A DNA stretch of 64,000 bases, taken from contig NC_135554.1 in assembly GCF_964340395.1 (NCBI RefSeq), positions 8,887,975-8,951,974 of the forward strand, written 5' to 3'. Below, one piece after another: positions 24,701 through 38,500 of this stretch; the stretch's first letter is position 1, and the number at the start of each line of letters is the position of its first letter. This DNA comes from Glandiceps talaboti (taxonomy: Eukaryota; Hemichordata; Enteropneusta; Spengelidae). The position numbers were made by a program, and so were the translations under genes. The notes under the pieces were generated by a model that had not been told where the DNA came from, did no database searches, and was given only the letters and a program-made list of their open reading frames with translations.

Positions 24701-27700
24701 GGTGCAGTAAATCTGATGGTTGGTTGACTGAATTTAATACTTCAAAGAATATGATCAAACATATCATATTTAAAAATGATGAGCTCAAATGGAAAGAAAA
24801 CATTACAAAAAATATAGTCTTACCCATTACCGTAAATTTAAAACAACTTTAGAACAAGAAGAGCATCTTAAATCTTTAACTAATTTTAAAGGGTCACAAT
24901 TGAAATTTAAGGCGAGATCATATTCTCTCGGTCTTGCGTATGAAAAGAGAAATTGGGAAAATTATAATGATGATTGTACATGTCCTTGTTGTGGAAAAGC
25001 TGATGAGACACTTGAACACTTTCTTTTAACATGTGAAAGCCATTCTACACAACGACAGATCTTAATGAAAGGAACAGAAGAACTATTACTCAACAATAAA
25101 GAAATTAACTTATATCAAGATTTTAAACATAGGAAAGAACCATTCTGTTTCTTTATAGGAGATAATACGAAACACTAAAATGGGTCTATAAGTAAACAAA
25201 TAGCTAAACTTGTCAAACAATACCTTATTGATGCAATTGAAAATAGAAAAGATTTTGTTAAGTAAAATAGAATAGTTTAGCCCTTAGATTTTCTGACAAC
25301 AATATTCTTCTTACTCCACTTTGGTTTATTTTGTTCTTGTATATGTTTTTTACTCTCCTTTTTTAGTAGTGTATGTATTTTCATTTTTTTTCTTAGTGCT
25401 GCTCCTAACAATTTTTAGTGAGCCCCTGATACAAAAAGGATGCAATAAATAAATGAATAGATAAATAAATAAATACTTCTAGGTCATATTCACTCGCCTC
25501 CGTTGCCAAGTCTGGGTGTTAAAGAAACAAAATGAATCCCAATCATCAAAACAATTACGACTTTAATAGCTCTTACCGAGAGTTTCTGAACTACAAAGTA
25601 CTTAATGACATCTAAGACCATTCACAGAAATCACCCTGTTAGTCTTTTGTAACCCCGGAGTTTAACTGAGCTCAAAGTTTGGTTTGAACCTTGAACTTAG
25701 TCAACACTACCCGAGCTGGGTTCAATTAGACTTACTTACAAATACCGCCAATGGCGTGGTAGCACAACTGTTTAAAAAAATGTTTATCCATATTATTATT
25801 TATTTATTGGTCCTCAAGGATATGTAGTATACAACTCACAAAAGTCCAGGCGAAACAACCACACAAATACAAATACAAATACAAATACAAATATAAATAT
25901 AAATATAAATATAAATACAAATAAATTTAGTACACAAATACAACTTAGAAATGATTTAACAATCTGACGGCTGACGGGACAAAACTCTTGCTGTAACGAA
26001 CTTTGGAGCATTTAAGACAGCAGTATCTTCGGCCAGATGGGAGAATATCAAAATATATGCATAAAGTGGATGTTTGTCGTCAACAGCAATCACACGTGCC
26101 TTGCGCAGTATTGCACGATCAGTAAGATCGGAGAGAGCAGGAGTAGACAGGCCCACAATTTTAGCAGCAGTGAAAGAAATTTTCAGAAGTTTATTTCGAT
26201 TGACAACAGAGAGCAGAGGGAAATAACAGATGTTACAATAAGTTAAAAGATGTTCAATAATGCCACGATAGAGCAGAAGAAGCAGTTTAGCATCTATGTT
26301 GAAAGAGCGCAACCGGCGAAGCACGTGTAAACGCTGTTGGCATTTCTTTTGGACAGCTGTAGTATGATGTGTAAATGAGAGTTTATTGTCAAGGTTCAAA
26401 CCAAGATTTTTTGTAAGACACCACCTGTTCAACAGGCTCGCCATTAATCACAATGGTGCTATCAGGCACTGCATTTCGACGAAAGTCAATGGTCATCTCT
26501 TTTGTTTTGGACACATTTAGCTCCAAAAAATTTGTAGTAAACCACTCAGAAAAATGTGTGACTGAACTTCTATATACCTTCACAGAGTCTGAATCGTTCA
26601 GGAGAGCAAGAATGGCAGCATCATCAGAAAATTAAAAAAGCAAACTACAAGAATCAATGCTCTGACAATCATTTGTGTACATAATAAATACAAACGGGCT
26701 TAGAACGCAGCCTTGTAGTGCGCCAGTATTAGTGGTGAGCATAGTAGATTTTGATTCACCAACCCTAACACACTGGGGTCTATCACTAAGGAAATTGTAA
26801 ACCCAATGAATGATCACAGAGGGGATATCAAGCTTCAGTAATTTCTGTATCATAATGTGATGCTGTATGGTATTAAAAGCTGAACTGAAATCTATAATAA
26901 GACCCTAGCGTAATATCCAGCTGTATCTATGTGTTCTAGCACTTTCTGGAGAAGACAGGCAATCGCATCGTCTGTACCTTTCCTGCGTTGATCAGCAAAC
27001 TGATTTGAATCGAGTTTTGACTGAATATGAGTGAGAAGGTTAGAAAGAATCACTCTTTCTAGACATTTCATAATAAGGGAGGTGAGGGCTACCGGTCTAT
27101 AGTGATTTAACTCTGTTGGGGATGGAATTTTAGGGATAAGCACGACGGTTGATGTTTTCCATAGGGTGGGAATAATGCCTGTGTCAATGGACTGCTGAAA
27201 CAGAGGCTGTAATACAGGGCTGAGCTCATCTGCACAAGCACGGAGCAGACGGCTGTAATACCGTCTGGACCTGGGGCTTTGCTCGTCCTCATGCGTTTGA
27301 GCTGCACTGCAACATCCTCGACAGTGATTGCTAAGTCACCAGGACAGGGTGACGGACAAGAGGCCAGTAGCCTCGCACTTCCCAGTGAAATCGTGTTTGT
27401 CAAACCTAGTATAAAACAAATTAAGGTCTGAAGCAAGGGACGAGGAGTCGGAAGGAGATGGTGCATTATGCCTGGCTGTCTTACCAGACATCTTTTTCAG
27501 ATATTGGAAAGCCTTCTTAGTATTCACATCGCTAAACTCGCGTTCTAATTTCTCTCTAAATTTAAGTTTAGCCTGTCCATGCTAACAATAGGTGTTCATT
27601 TGCTGAATGACTATCCAGTTGCCTATCCAACCATGCTGCTATCTTTGCGATATACGCGATCATTTGGCTGTTGCTATGGGCATGGTCATGTTGCTAGATA

Positions 27701-30700
27701 TATTTGTATACATTTTTGAATGTTTTTGTTCACTTATGTATAAATTCCTGATATTATCTTTGCAATGTACGTGATCATTTGGCTGTTACTATTGGCGTGG
27801 ACTTGTTGCTAGGCACATTTGTCTACATTTATTGCATGTTTATTTATTTATCTTTCAATTCCTGTTATCTTTACAATATACCTGATTATTTGAGACAAAG
27901 TTTGCATCATCAGGTTGAAAATGTGAAAGAAATATGACCAGTCTCATGTCAATAGCTGTTCACGATGAATTCCACCTTGTAGAACTTTTATACTTGGTAA
28001 ACTATATAACAATTTCAATATATTTATATATATCATTTTTGAAAACCACCTTTCTTCACAAAACAAACAAACAAACAAACAGACAAACAAACAAACAAAC
28101 ATTTGAACATCAGATGAACTCTGACTACCAGAGTTTTCAACTCTTCATTATAGTTCCATAATTATACTTTGAATTCATATCGGTAACCATGCACTGCTAT
28201 TTGCGGTTTCCTATTGACAAGTGGCTTTAGCATAATACTGATCATAGGTTCCACCTTATGTGTTTTCATATCATTTATATCATTGTAGGATATTTCCTTA
28301 AGCGGGTAGCACACTACGGAAATCATTACTTGCGATAGCTACGGGCGCAGTGTTTGGCTATGGGCTGAAGGCGATTTTTTACCACCGGCAATCGACCGCC
28401 GATTTGACCGTAAGGCTCCAAATGTTTTCATTTCTCCTGAAGGACATTTACTAGCGACAGCTGACCGCAAGGAGTGTGCTATGGCTTACGATGTTTTCTC
28501 GAAATAATATGCTCCATAATGTGGTCTTCGAATGAGTCAGGAGCGACATCATGTTTGAAAAAACCCCATTAATTTGTAATATTGTTTTCGACGGCACCGT
28601 AAAATAAGAATTGCTGCAATTTTGTGAGATTTGTTGGGCGCTGCCATTTTGAAATACGTCATGCCAGTTGCGTTCGACGATCGCGGCAAAAAACTTGTCG
28701 CAGCGCGCAGTGTGCTATATACTTGCTGCCGGCAAAAAATTGCCAACAGTCTGCGCCGGTAGCTATCGCAAGTACACAGTGTGCTACCCGCTCTATGTTA
28801 TTTTTAAGTAATAAATTACGATATAGGTTAGATATTTATTTAATTCCTTTGCAGAGCTAATTCCATTGATATCGTCGAATTCAATACGTGGAAAATGGGT
28901 AAGTGTTTCTCTTCGTTCAGCACAGGCAAATACAATAGACCTGATTGGCCTTGTCACGACGAGTCGTAGACGAGTAGTGATAACCCTTACATCATGAACA
29001 TTTTTCAGCTGCTTACTCTACTTGCATTATACTAATTAGTGGAAAACTGAGAGGAGTAATGATGACATTGACTGTACATTCACTCAATCGAATGATGTAA
29101 AGACGTTGTCATATGATGTATAATTACCATGGCACATAAAATCCCAAATTACTTGTTCAAATGCGTTCAACCCGGCTTGGGTGCGTTATATTGAGATATT
29201 ATTCCTTAGTCATTTTCTTCGTTCAGCCATGGTAATTACAATTGATCTAAGGGTCCTTGTCACTACAAGGCAATAGATGGGTAGCATTATCATTTAGTAT
29301 TTTCCAGCTATATTTCCCCCAAATGAAATTACAAGACAGCTTCATTGATGTATTTGAGATCATTAACAAATTTCAAAAATAACTAGTCATCTATGTAGAG
29401 TGAAACTTAAGTTTGATAGTGTTTTTCGAAAATCTTTTTTTTTCTTTCATATAAACACAAATATAGATGACATGTGTATATGACTGAATAATCGGACAAA
29501 TACATTAATATGTCGACTCTGTAAATACAAAAGGTGGTTTTGAATATTTAAAATGATTTTTGTAGTGTCAGCCCAAGAATGTCAAAAGATGGATGAAGAA
29601 GAAGTAGCAAAAGGGGCATGGTAAGTTAAAGAATATATTCTATCAGGTATTATCCCAGGAAACATGCCGGTCATGAATAAGAAAAATATATTCACATTGG
29701 CCAAGCATAGTTGCCACATAAGTTAAAGATTGATGTAAATGGTACTGGACGAGTTGTGTCAGATCCAGCTGAGGTAGTTCATAGTTTCAATGATTTTTTT
29801 GTTCAAGTTGGTGAAAAGTTGGAAAACGATAGTCCACATGCATCTTGTGATTTTAGGGATTATCTTGATTTATCTTTACCCCACTCCTTTTTTCTTTAAC
29901 CAGTTACTGTCTTTGAGGTAACCAGACTTTTAGCCAATTTAGATTGCAAAAAAGCTAGCGGATGGGATAAGCTACCCCCAAGGCTCCTTATCGACGCAGC
30001 TGATGTCACATCAAAGCCATTGGCCCACATTATAAATAATTCATTCTCAATGGGTGTATTTCCCACAGCCCTAAAAATTGCAAAAGTTACGCCTATTTTC
30101 AAAAAAGGAGATAGGGAAATAATTGGAAACTATAGACCGATATCCATTCTGCCCTTGTTTAGCAAGGTTTTTGAAAAAGCTATAAATAAACAAATTACTT
30201 CCTACCTTGATAAATTCGATATTATGTACAAGCATCAGTACGGCTTTAGGAAAAAACAATGTACCAACCTGACCCTGATCAATATAGTAAATCATATTTT
30301 GCAAGAAATCGACAAGGGAAGTCCAAATATAGGAGTATTTATCGATTTCAGCAAAGCATTCGACACAATTAATCATTCTATTTTGTTATCCAAACATTAT
30401 GGGTTTAGGGGTCCTTGTCAAGAATGGGTAAAACGTTATCTCACAGACCGGTCTCAGTTCGTCCACTCAAATGGCCATTCGTCAGAAAAATCCACAATTT
30501 GTCATGGTGTACCTCAAGGCTCAGTTCTGGGTCCCACTTTATTTCTTATCTATATAAATGATCTACAAAAGTCTTCAATATTCTTTGATTTTCGACTGTT
30601 CGCAGACGATTCCAATCTTTTCCAATCTTTTTCTGATCTATATCACATTGATCTTACTAACTACAGTATCAAATCTTTTACATGATGTTCAATCTGGTGT

Positions 30701-31585
30701 GATAGCAATAAATTAACTATGAGCAGAAATAAAACTAATTTTAGTATCTTCAGGGGTCGACAACAAAAGATAGATGTAACTGGTTCTATTGTCATTCGTG
30801 GCGATCAAATCAAAGAGGTAGATGTTGTTTCTTTTGTTGGAATTTCATTAGATAAACACCTCACCTGGTCTGACCATATTGGCAGAATAAATATAATCAT
30901 AAGGAAGAAATGTGGAATTCTGTATAGACTATAGAATAAGACACACTTTACCACTAAGTATTTTAATACTTGTGTACAATGCCTTTATACTTCCCCATAT
31001 TTCTTATGGCCTAGAGGTTTGGGACAGTACTTACCCAACATATCTGAATTGCATTCTAGCTGCCCAAAAATGCTGTTCAAATATGACATGGAACATTTGG
31101 CTCCTTTGTTTATACAGCTAAATATTCTAGATATTTACAAGCTTCACAAACTCCTAATAGGTTCTTTTATTTACAACCTGGTTCACTTGAGTTCACCACA
31201 TATCTTGTCCGATTATTTTAGTGACAAAAACATGAATATGACACGAGACTCTGCCATTGTCAAAATCCTTACCCGTACCATGCGAGAACAAATTCTGGTC
31301 AGTTTGCTATTTCATTCGCAGGTGCAAAAATTTGGAATGATATTCCTATTGAAATCGGATCGAAAAATTCCCCACATATTTTTAGAAATCTCTGAAACCA
31401 TATTAAGTAGAGCAGTACAGGTGATTAAATTGTAAACTTACAGAGGTATAGACTTTTCGTTTATTGTATTAGACTTTTGCATGTAGTAAAAATGTATATG
31501 TATATATATATGATATATATATTTTTTCTCCCAGTTATGTTTTCAGTCCCCTTAATGACTGAACCCTCATATTATTTTCATTCGC

Positions 31586-31648
<63 letters not shown>

Positions 31649-33015
31649 TCCCAGTAGCGCTAAGCAGGAGCAACGCAACATTTATCAAAATATTTTCTAA
31701 TATAAAAGTGCCCCCACACTTCAAACCTTTTATGTAAACGCATGATTGCCTGTAATTAGAGTAATTTATAATACATTCTTTTCATATAGATATCTTTTGA
31801 TTGGCTAAGATCGTATCACGTGGTATGCACAATTCACCGTTTGTGACCTCAATTTACATACAGTGCCCGGCACTGTTCAATTTTTTTTCCGTATGGCACA
31901 ATGCATTGTTTTACTGCAAGCATAAGCAATATTCCTTGTCTTGCACAAACCATTAAATAGCTGTATCAGTGTGATTGTGGTTGTAATGATTCATTTCTGT
32001 AAGTAGAATCGATAATGCATATCAAATTCATAAAGAATAAAAGCTATTGCCACAGTGGTTTAATGGAACCACTTAAGTTCATGATACGAAATCATATTTT
32101 TGTCAAAGGTGGGAGACAGTATTACATATCCTTATAATAATTTATCTATAGTGGCCTGAGCGACAAATTATTACAAAATTTATTTCTGAAAAGTCAATGA
32201 TTTACATGTTCGCATACTTATCATGAATTTTCAAAATGATGATTTCTAGTACATGAATTAAATAAATACTAAAGAATATTTCTACTACAAGAATCCTAGT
32301 ACTTTCCAAAGAAACCATGACATGATACAATTGATTTTTTTGTAGGAGATGTACAGTGTGCGGTGACAATATTTGGGACAAAGTGTACTTGTGTAAGGAT
32401 GAAGAATGTAAAGATGACATTCTCTGTGGATACTGTAGAGCCTGGCAGAAATATTCTGCAGGGTGAGCACATCGTTTTTGTTTTAAATATTGATAGTAAG
32501 ATAGTATTATCGATTTGTCAGTCTGCTCATTCGTCTATCATTGTACAGTCCCACTTAGCTAGTTGTCTACTACACCAGTTTTATTATAAATCACTGTTAT
32601 TAAACCAGGCATGCACTCCAAGTGCTCCCGAAGATTAGATTCTCAACGAAAAAGGCTAAATTGATGACATAAGTTAATCATACTAGTTATGCTACAGAAG
32701 TATTTAGCTTTAAAATGTAACAATCTTCATCACAGAGTGTGTTAATTGTAATGCTTATTATGCAAAGATCCATTCAAGGAATGAATCTTTTAATTCAATC
32801 AAAGCCGGGTCATGGAAAAGAAATTTGATAAAATAATATGCAAAATTGGATAATTAATAGGCACGGAATTTATTTTAAAATCTAATCAGATCTAGAGCAG
32901 AATCTATGGTAGGGGTCCTGAGGGGAAATACTTTTGCAAAATTATTTGCATCCCCTTCACGCTCTTAGAATATTTCATTACACCCACCCTCCCCCCCAAA
33001 AAAAAACAAAAAAAA

Positions 33016-33050
<35 letters not shown>

Positions 33051-35508
33051 CATCCCCAATTCTCTCCTCAGTCCCCCCCCCCCGCCGCAATTCTGCTTGT
33101 TCCTTCAATCCATTTGAATGGACTATCTTTACATGTAATGCTAATATTGCCTTGTAAAATTATCGTCACCCATATAGTGTGTATCTGCCATGTATTCGCT
33201 TATGTTATCAACACTTTGTTTAGCTGTAAAGGATGAACAGCAAATTTTGGCAAATAATATGTGTGTTAACGAATTTACTCAAAATGTAACCATGTCTAGA
33301 CACATACACACAAGACGTAGCATTCCTCTGGAATCTAAACACTTCATCATTCTATAATTCACTGCATGCAGCACTGATTCGAATAATCATTTTCAGCTAT
33401 CGTACAATTTTATTTCGAAGTGTAACTAAACTTTAATACATGGATATTTGTAGTTGACTGCTTTACTTCCTTTTCAGACATAATAAAGAGAACGAACGTC
33501 ATATAGAACTTTCGAAAGGTGAGAAAGTTAAACATAAAAGGTCGCTAATTTACTGCTGACAGTCCTACCGTATTGTCAAAATGCTTTAAAAGTTGTATAA
33601 GCTTTGTAAACTGAAATCTTTGTCCTGTTACTGTTGAAATAATAATATTTCGCCTTCACCGTCTTGTTTTCAAAGGGATCGGCGATTCGGTTTTTCTTTT
33701 TCCCCATAGTAATAATTCTGTATTTTATGTCCATATTGGATTCGGATACAGGTTAGGATACAGATCTCAATTGCAAAAGTTTTTACAGTGACAAATGTTA
33801 TTCTGAATTTTTAGATTTGTGTTTTCGAGGTGAACATAGAGTGATTCTCTTTCGACGTCTACCACTTTTTCTATTTTTAACTTCTTCTGGGTGCTCAGAT
33901 ATTATTGACACGGATGTGTGTGTTATTCAGCATTATTCATGAAATAATTTATAGTTCGTATCTATTAATTCCATTTTTAACAAAATCTGTTGTTTTCTAA
34001 TTGTAGTTCGACAGTCAGCGACAAGTTAATTCGTTATCATTGTCTGTCCGTCTTTACACTTATTCTTATCTTAAGTTCCCCATTTGAAATCTGTTCATAG
34101 TTTTGTTATTTATTGTGTAGACGCCTATCGGGGCTGTTACGTCTGTTATTTGTCTTAGTTATCAGGAGACCGTTATCTGTAACGTGGGTCTTACTTAAAG
34201 GCGGCAAACTAGAACTCGCTGCAAGTAAAAAAGCATTGAAAGCGGGAATTCAAGTCATCACAACCTATGGTGACGGAGGAATTGCAGCCGGAATGGTAGC
34301 CACTATAAAATCCCAACAGGAACAGTATGTTTGCTAAACTTATTATGACAATTTAATGTGTATGCGAATGACAAGTGGGTTAAGGTCTACTTGAAACACA
34401 ATATCAAATAACATAAACCAATTCCGTGTTTGTAAAGAAATGAAGAGCAACAAGTAGAACTTGGTAAACACAAGTAATCACTAATCACAAGTACTTACAA
34501 ATAATTGCACTTATTATGCATCGTGCAGTTTCAACATAGACGAGAAAGACACGTGCATGCACAGACTGGGCGTGGCGTAGTGATTTGTTACATTTACTCA
34601 TACTTACTTTAGTGTGTTACGTGTAATAACATTTTATTTACAAATTTAAATTTCGCGTTTTGCTTTTAATGATGCCATAATTGAATTAAAAACACTCATT
34701 TGAGTTTGTTGTTTCACACTTTTGTTAAAAGTAGAAAAACACGGTCAAGATGTTTTATTTAATCCAGTTTAAATACCCACTTCACATCCATATGATCGTA
34801 TACCCTTACATATTTCCTTCTTTACCTTGGTTTTTAAGGCACACAAAACTTCTATATTTTGTAGATATTTCCTTTTTTATGAACAGACAGAAATCCTTGC
34901 ATAAAGTTGACACATTATACCAACCAGTTAATATGTATGGTCATTCATAAGCAAAGAAAAAAACAAATAAGTTATCTATATTGTACTGTGCAATTAAGAT
35001 ATCGTTATTATTTTTGAAAACAAAACTGTTCTTGTTGAAGCAATATTAATGCATGCGCAATACTTGCACTAAGCGAGACAGGCTGATGTCATCGATCGCT
35101 CCTGTCAGACTATTATCCAACTGCAAAGTATGTAAGCCTTAAATTGTCCACGCAATACATGAGAACTGTTTGAATATTATAAGCCATTCATAACATTGCA
35201 ACTTCCAGAATGTCAGAGCAACAGATTAGTGGAATGGTTAGAAGTAGTGTCGACAAGGAGGACCGTGACGAATTTGTCAAATATCTTAATGAAATATCTA
35301 CGCTGCTGTATCCACCTCATAACAATACGGTGAGAAATGTATAATAGATAAACACAAAGAACAAAAAGTTACAATTTGAGTCGATATATGTCGTAGGTCA
35401 TATTGAATTTGAAATTTGCATTCTGAAGATATAAGTATCGACAATCAAGAAAGGTTTGTAGCAAATTTCATTTTAATTGATGAAGTAGTTCTAGACACAC
35501 ACACACAC

Positions 35509-35567
<59 letters not shown>

Positions 35568-38500
35568 GGTAAATTAAAAGTATAGCATAACCTTCCCTCA
35601 TGAAAGTTTATCGAACCAGATTCAAACTGAATACTTCCTGTAAACACAAGTGACGTCTGATTGCCATACCTTCACCAGTGCATGAAATTGTACTATATAC
35701 AGTAAAGAGAATGGACGAAAGGAACATTTCCTCTGACTCTTCTCTGATAATATTAAGAGAATTTAAGATGCACATGAATTTCATTCATTATTGTGATGCA
35801 CTTGCCTAAAGCATTGATAATGCATTAGGCAAGTATCTATTAATTATGCAAATTAGTTGAAAGAAAATTGTTGTTCTAATTACATAATAAATCGTATCTG
35901 AAAGTATGACAAAAGTTTTTGTCAGTTGGAGATAAATAAAATACAGTTGTTTGAATTCGGGTATTTAAATTTGAAACCTCTTTCAGACTGCGAACTTTAG
36001 AAAAGTTTTCGGATTGAATAGCTGTCTATATAGTGGTTCTAGAAAGATAAATTGCTGTCCTGAGGCAGAAAAAAATGATGTTGGAAATATTCGTCCACCC
36101 ACTTTTTAAACGCAAGTACCATATGTATTTTTCACTCAATATCTTTCCCGCCACAGGACCCACCCGTGAATGAAGATGAGATATTGAATTCTGTAGCCCA
36201 TAACTTGGAAACACAAACTGGTCATCAGTACATTATCACAAGAAAACCAACTGGCATGAACACAAATGTCAAAATTATAACTTGTGGTATAGATGGTAGC
36301 CAAGAGGACGGTGATCTCATGAAAATCATAAGTGGAGCTATTTATAAAGGTAATGAACTGTTTTGTACCCTCACAAGATGATAGTAATAGTAACTGGATA
36401 TATTAAGATATTTATAATCACAGTAGTGACAAAGAATACAACTACAACCTGGAAATGTCTTGAAATAATTTAAGTTAGGCAAGTGCGTTCATGAAACCTA
36501 GGTCAAATTTAAAGCTGCAACTGGGACGTTTTTTAAAACTGTTTAGTCAGATATAATTGACGTACTTGTGTACACTCTGGACACTGCTGAATCACTGTAA
36601 ATAAACATATTTGTGTATCAGCGCCACAGATTTCAACTCATTAATAAATTAAATAGACCTCTTATTGACATATACAATGTCTAATTATTGGTATTTTAAC
36701 AATATCCAGATAATATATTGTTAGTTGTTTGATGGTCATAAGGTTTGCGCCACAAAGAGTTAACTGTTAAAATATTTCTTGACTATTTATGTATATATCG
36801 CATTCTGTATATAGCTGCTGACGATTCACCACAGGCCCAACTTCAGTTACTCGCTGCAGAAAACGGAATACCACGGGCACGAAAACTCCTCAAGGACCTT
36901 ATGAATAGACAGGTAGGAAGACATGGCTAAGATCTCTCCATTGAAATCAGAAATACAGCATTGTTTTTAAATGGAAATTGTCCAGCCGATCAATCTAAGT
37001 TATACGACTTCATTACAGCCCGTTGCAAGTTAGTGTTCGCTGGCTCCGTTTGATACAACCACGCGGAAAGTAATAAGGAACAGCACATACTACACTTTAG
37101 TGTACAGGGACGGCAACAATAACCCGGATGCTCATTTACCAATTTATCCAGCTATATAGCTATGCATACAGAGAATTTAGTTGGTAATTAACAAGACTTA
37201 GTTACTTTGAAAACAGTTTTGCTGGAGACTGCAGGAGTCAAATTCCATGTGTTTTTTTATGGTATGGGAGAAACCATTTGATGTAGTGGTTGTACAGTAT
37301 TGAATATTCTGTTCATTCTTCATTACCATCTTTGCCAACATATTTCAGAAAGCTTTGGTGACAATTTTTATTAGTCCCCACGGGACAAAGTGGTGGTGGG
37401 GGGATTTATAGATTGGGCTCCGTCTGTCTGTGCATCCGGAGCCCTTTCTCGAAGTTGACTGGACCGATTTCACTCAAACTTGGTACAAGGACAACACACA
37501 ATGGCATACATATACATGTCAATTTATTGTGATGCAATCAAATATGGCCGCCAGATGGCCATTTTGTTACAAATTTTTAATACTGAAAATCATTACGCAG
37601 ACATGCCTGAACAGATCTCATTCAAAGTTGGTATAAGGACAATGTTCCATTGCATACATATGCATGTGAATTTTTGTCATACAATCGAATATGGCCACCG
37701 GGCGGCCATTTTTTAAATGATTCCTTTTGTGTCCATACCCATTACTTGGACATGAGTGGACCGATATCTATCAAATTTGGTACAAAGGTGATACACTATG
37801 GCATACATATGCATGTCAATTTATTTTGTGACACAATCCAATATGGTTGCTAGACAGCCATTTTGTTGCAAATTTTTCATGTTCAAAGCCATTATGCAGA
37901 CATGCCTGAACAGATCTCATTCAAAGTTGGTATAAGGACAATGTTCTATTACCTACATTTGCATGTGAATTTATGTCGAGATACAATCCAATATGGCCAC
38001 AAGGCGGCCATCTTTTAAACATTTTTTATGTCCAGAACCATTACTTGGACATGACTTGACCAATTTACATCAAACTTTGTACAAAGACAACACACTGTGG
38101 CATGTATATGCATGTCAATTTATGTCTCGATACAGTCCAATATGGCTGAAGGGCGGCTATTTTGTTACAATCTTTTCATGTCCGGATCCAGAGCCATTAT
38201 TTTGATGTGTCTGAAATGATTCCCTTCAAACAGGGTTCAGGGATATATATTGTAGCATATTCTTCATATGCACATCAACTTGTGTGACGATATGATCCAA
38301 TATAACTACTGAGTGAACGTGAACAATTTCAACCAAACCTTTACAAAAAGACAATGTACTATGATCTATGTATGTATGTATGTATGTATGTATGTATGTA
38401 TGTATGTATGTATGTATGTATGTATGTGTGTCAACTTGTGTCACGATATGACCCAACATGACTGCTAGGCAGCAATTCTGTCATGATTATTTAGAGCAGA

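Noticed and set aside
31477-31737. Poly-Gln open frame
   Set aside because: CAA microsatellite next to a LINE fragment. No splice or homology support.
34121-34158. Earlier acceptor (TGTGTAG at 34120) for the SLOG exon
   Set aside because: The phase needed from the exon at 33478 meets a TAG stop. The AG at 34158 gives an open TRPM frame.
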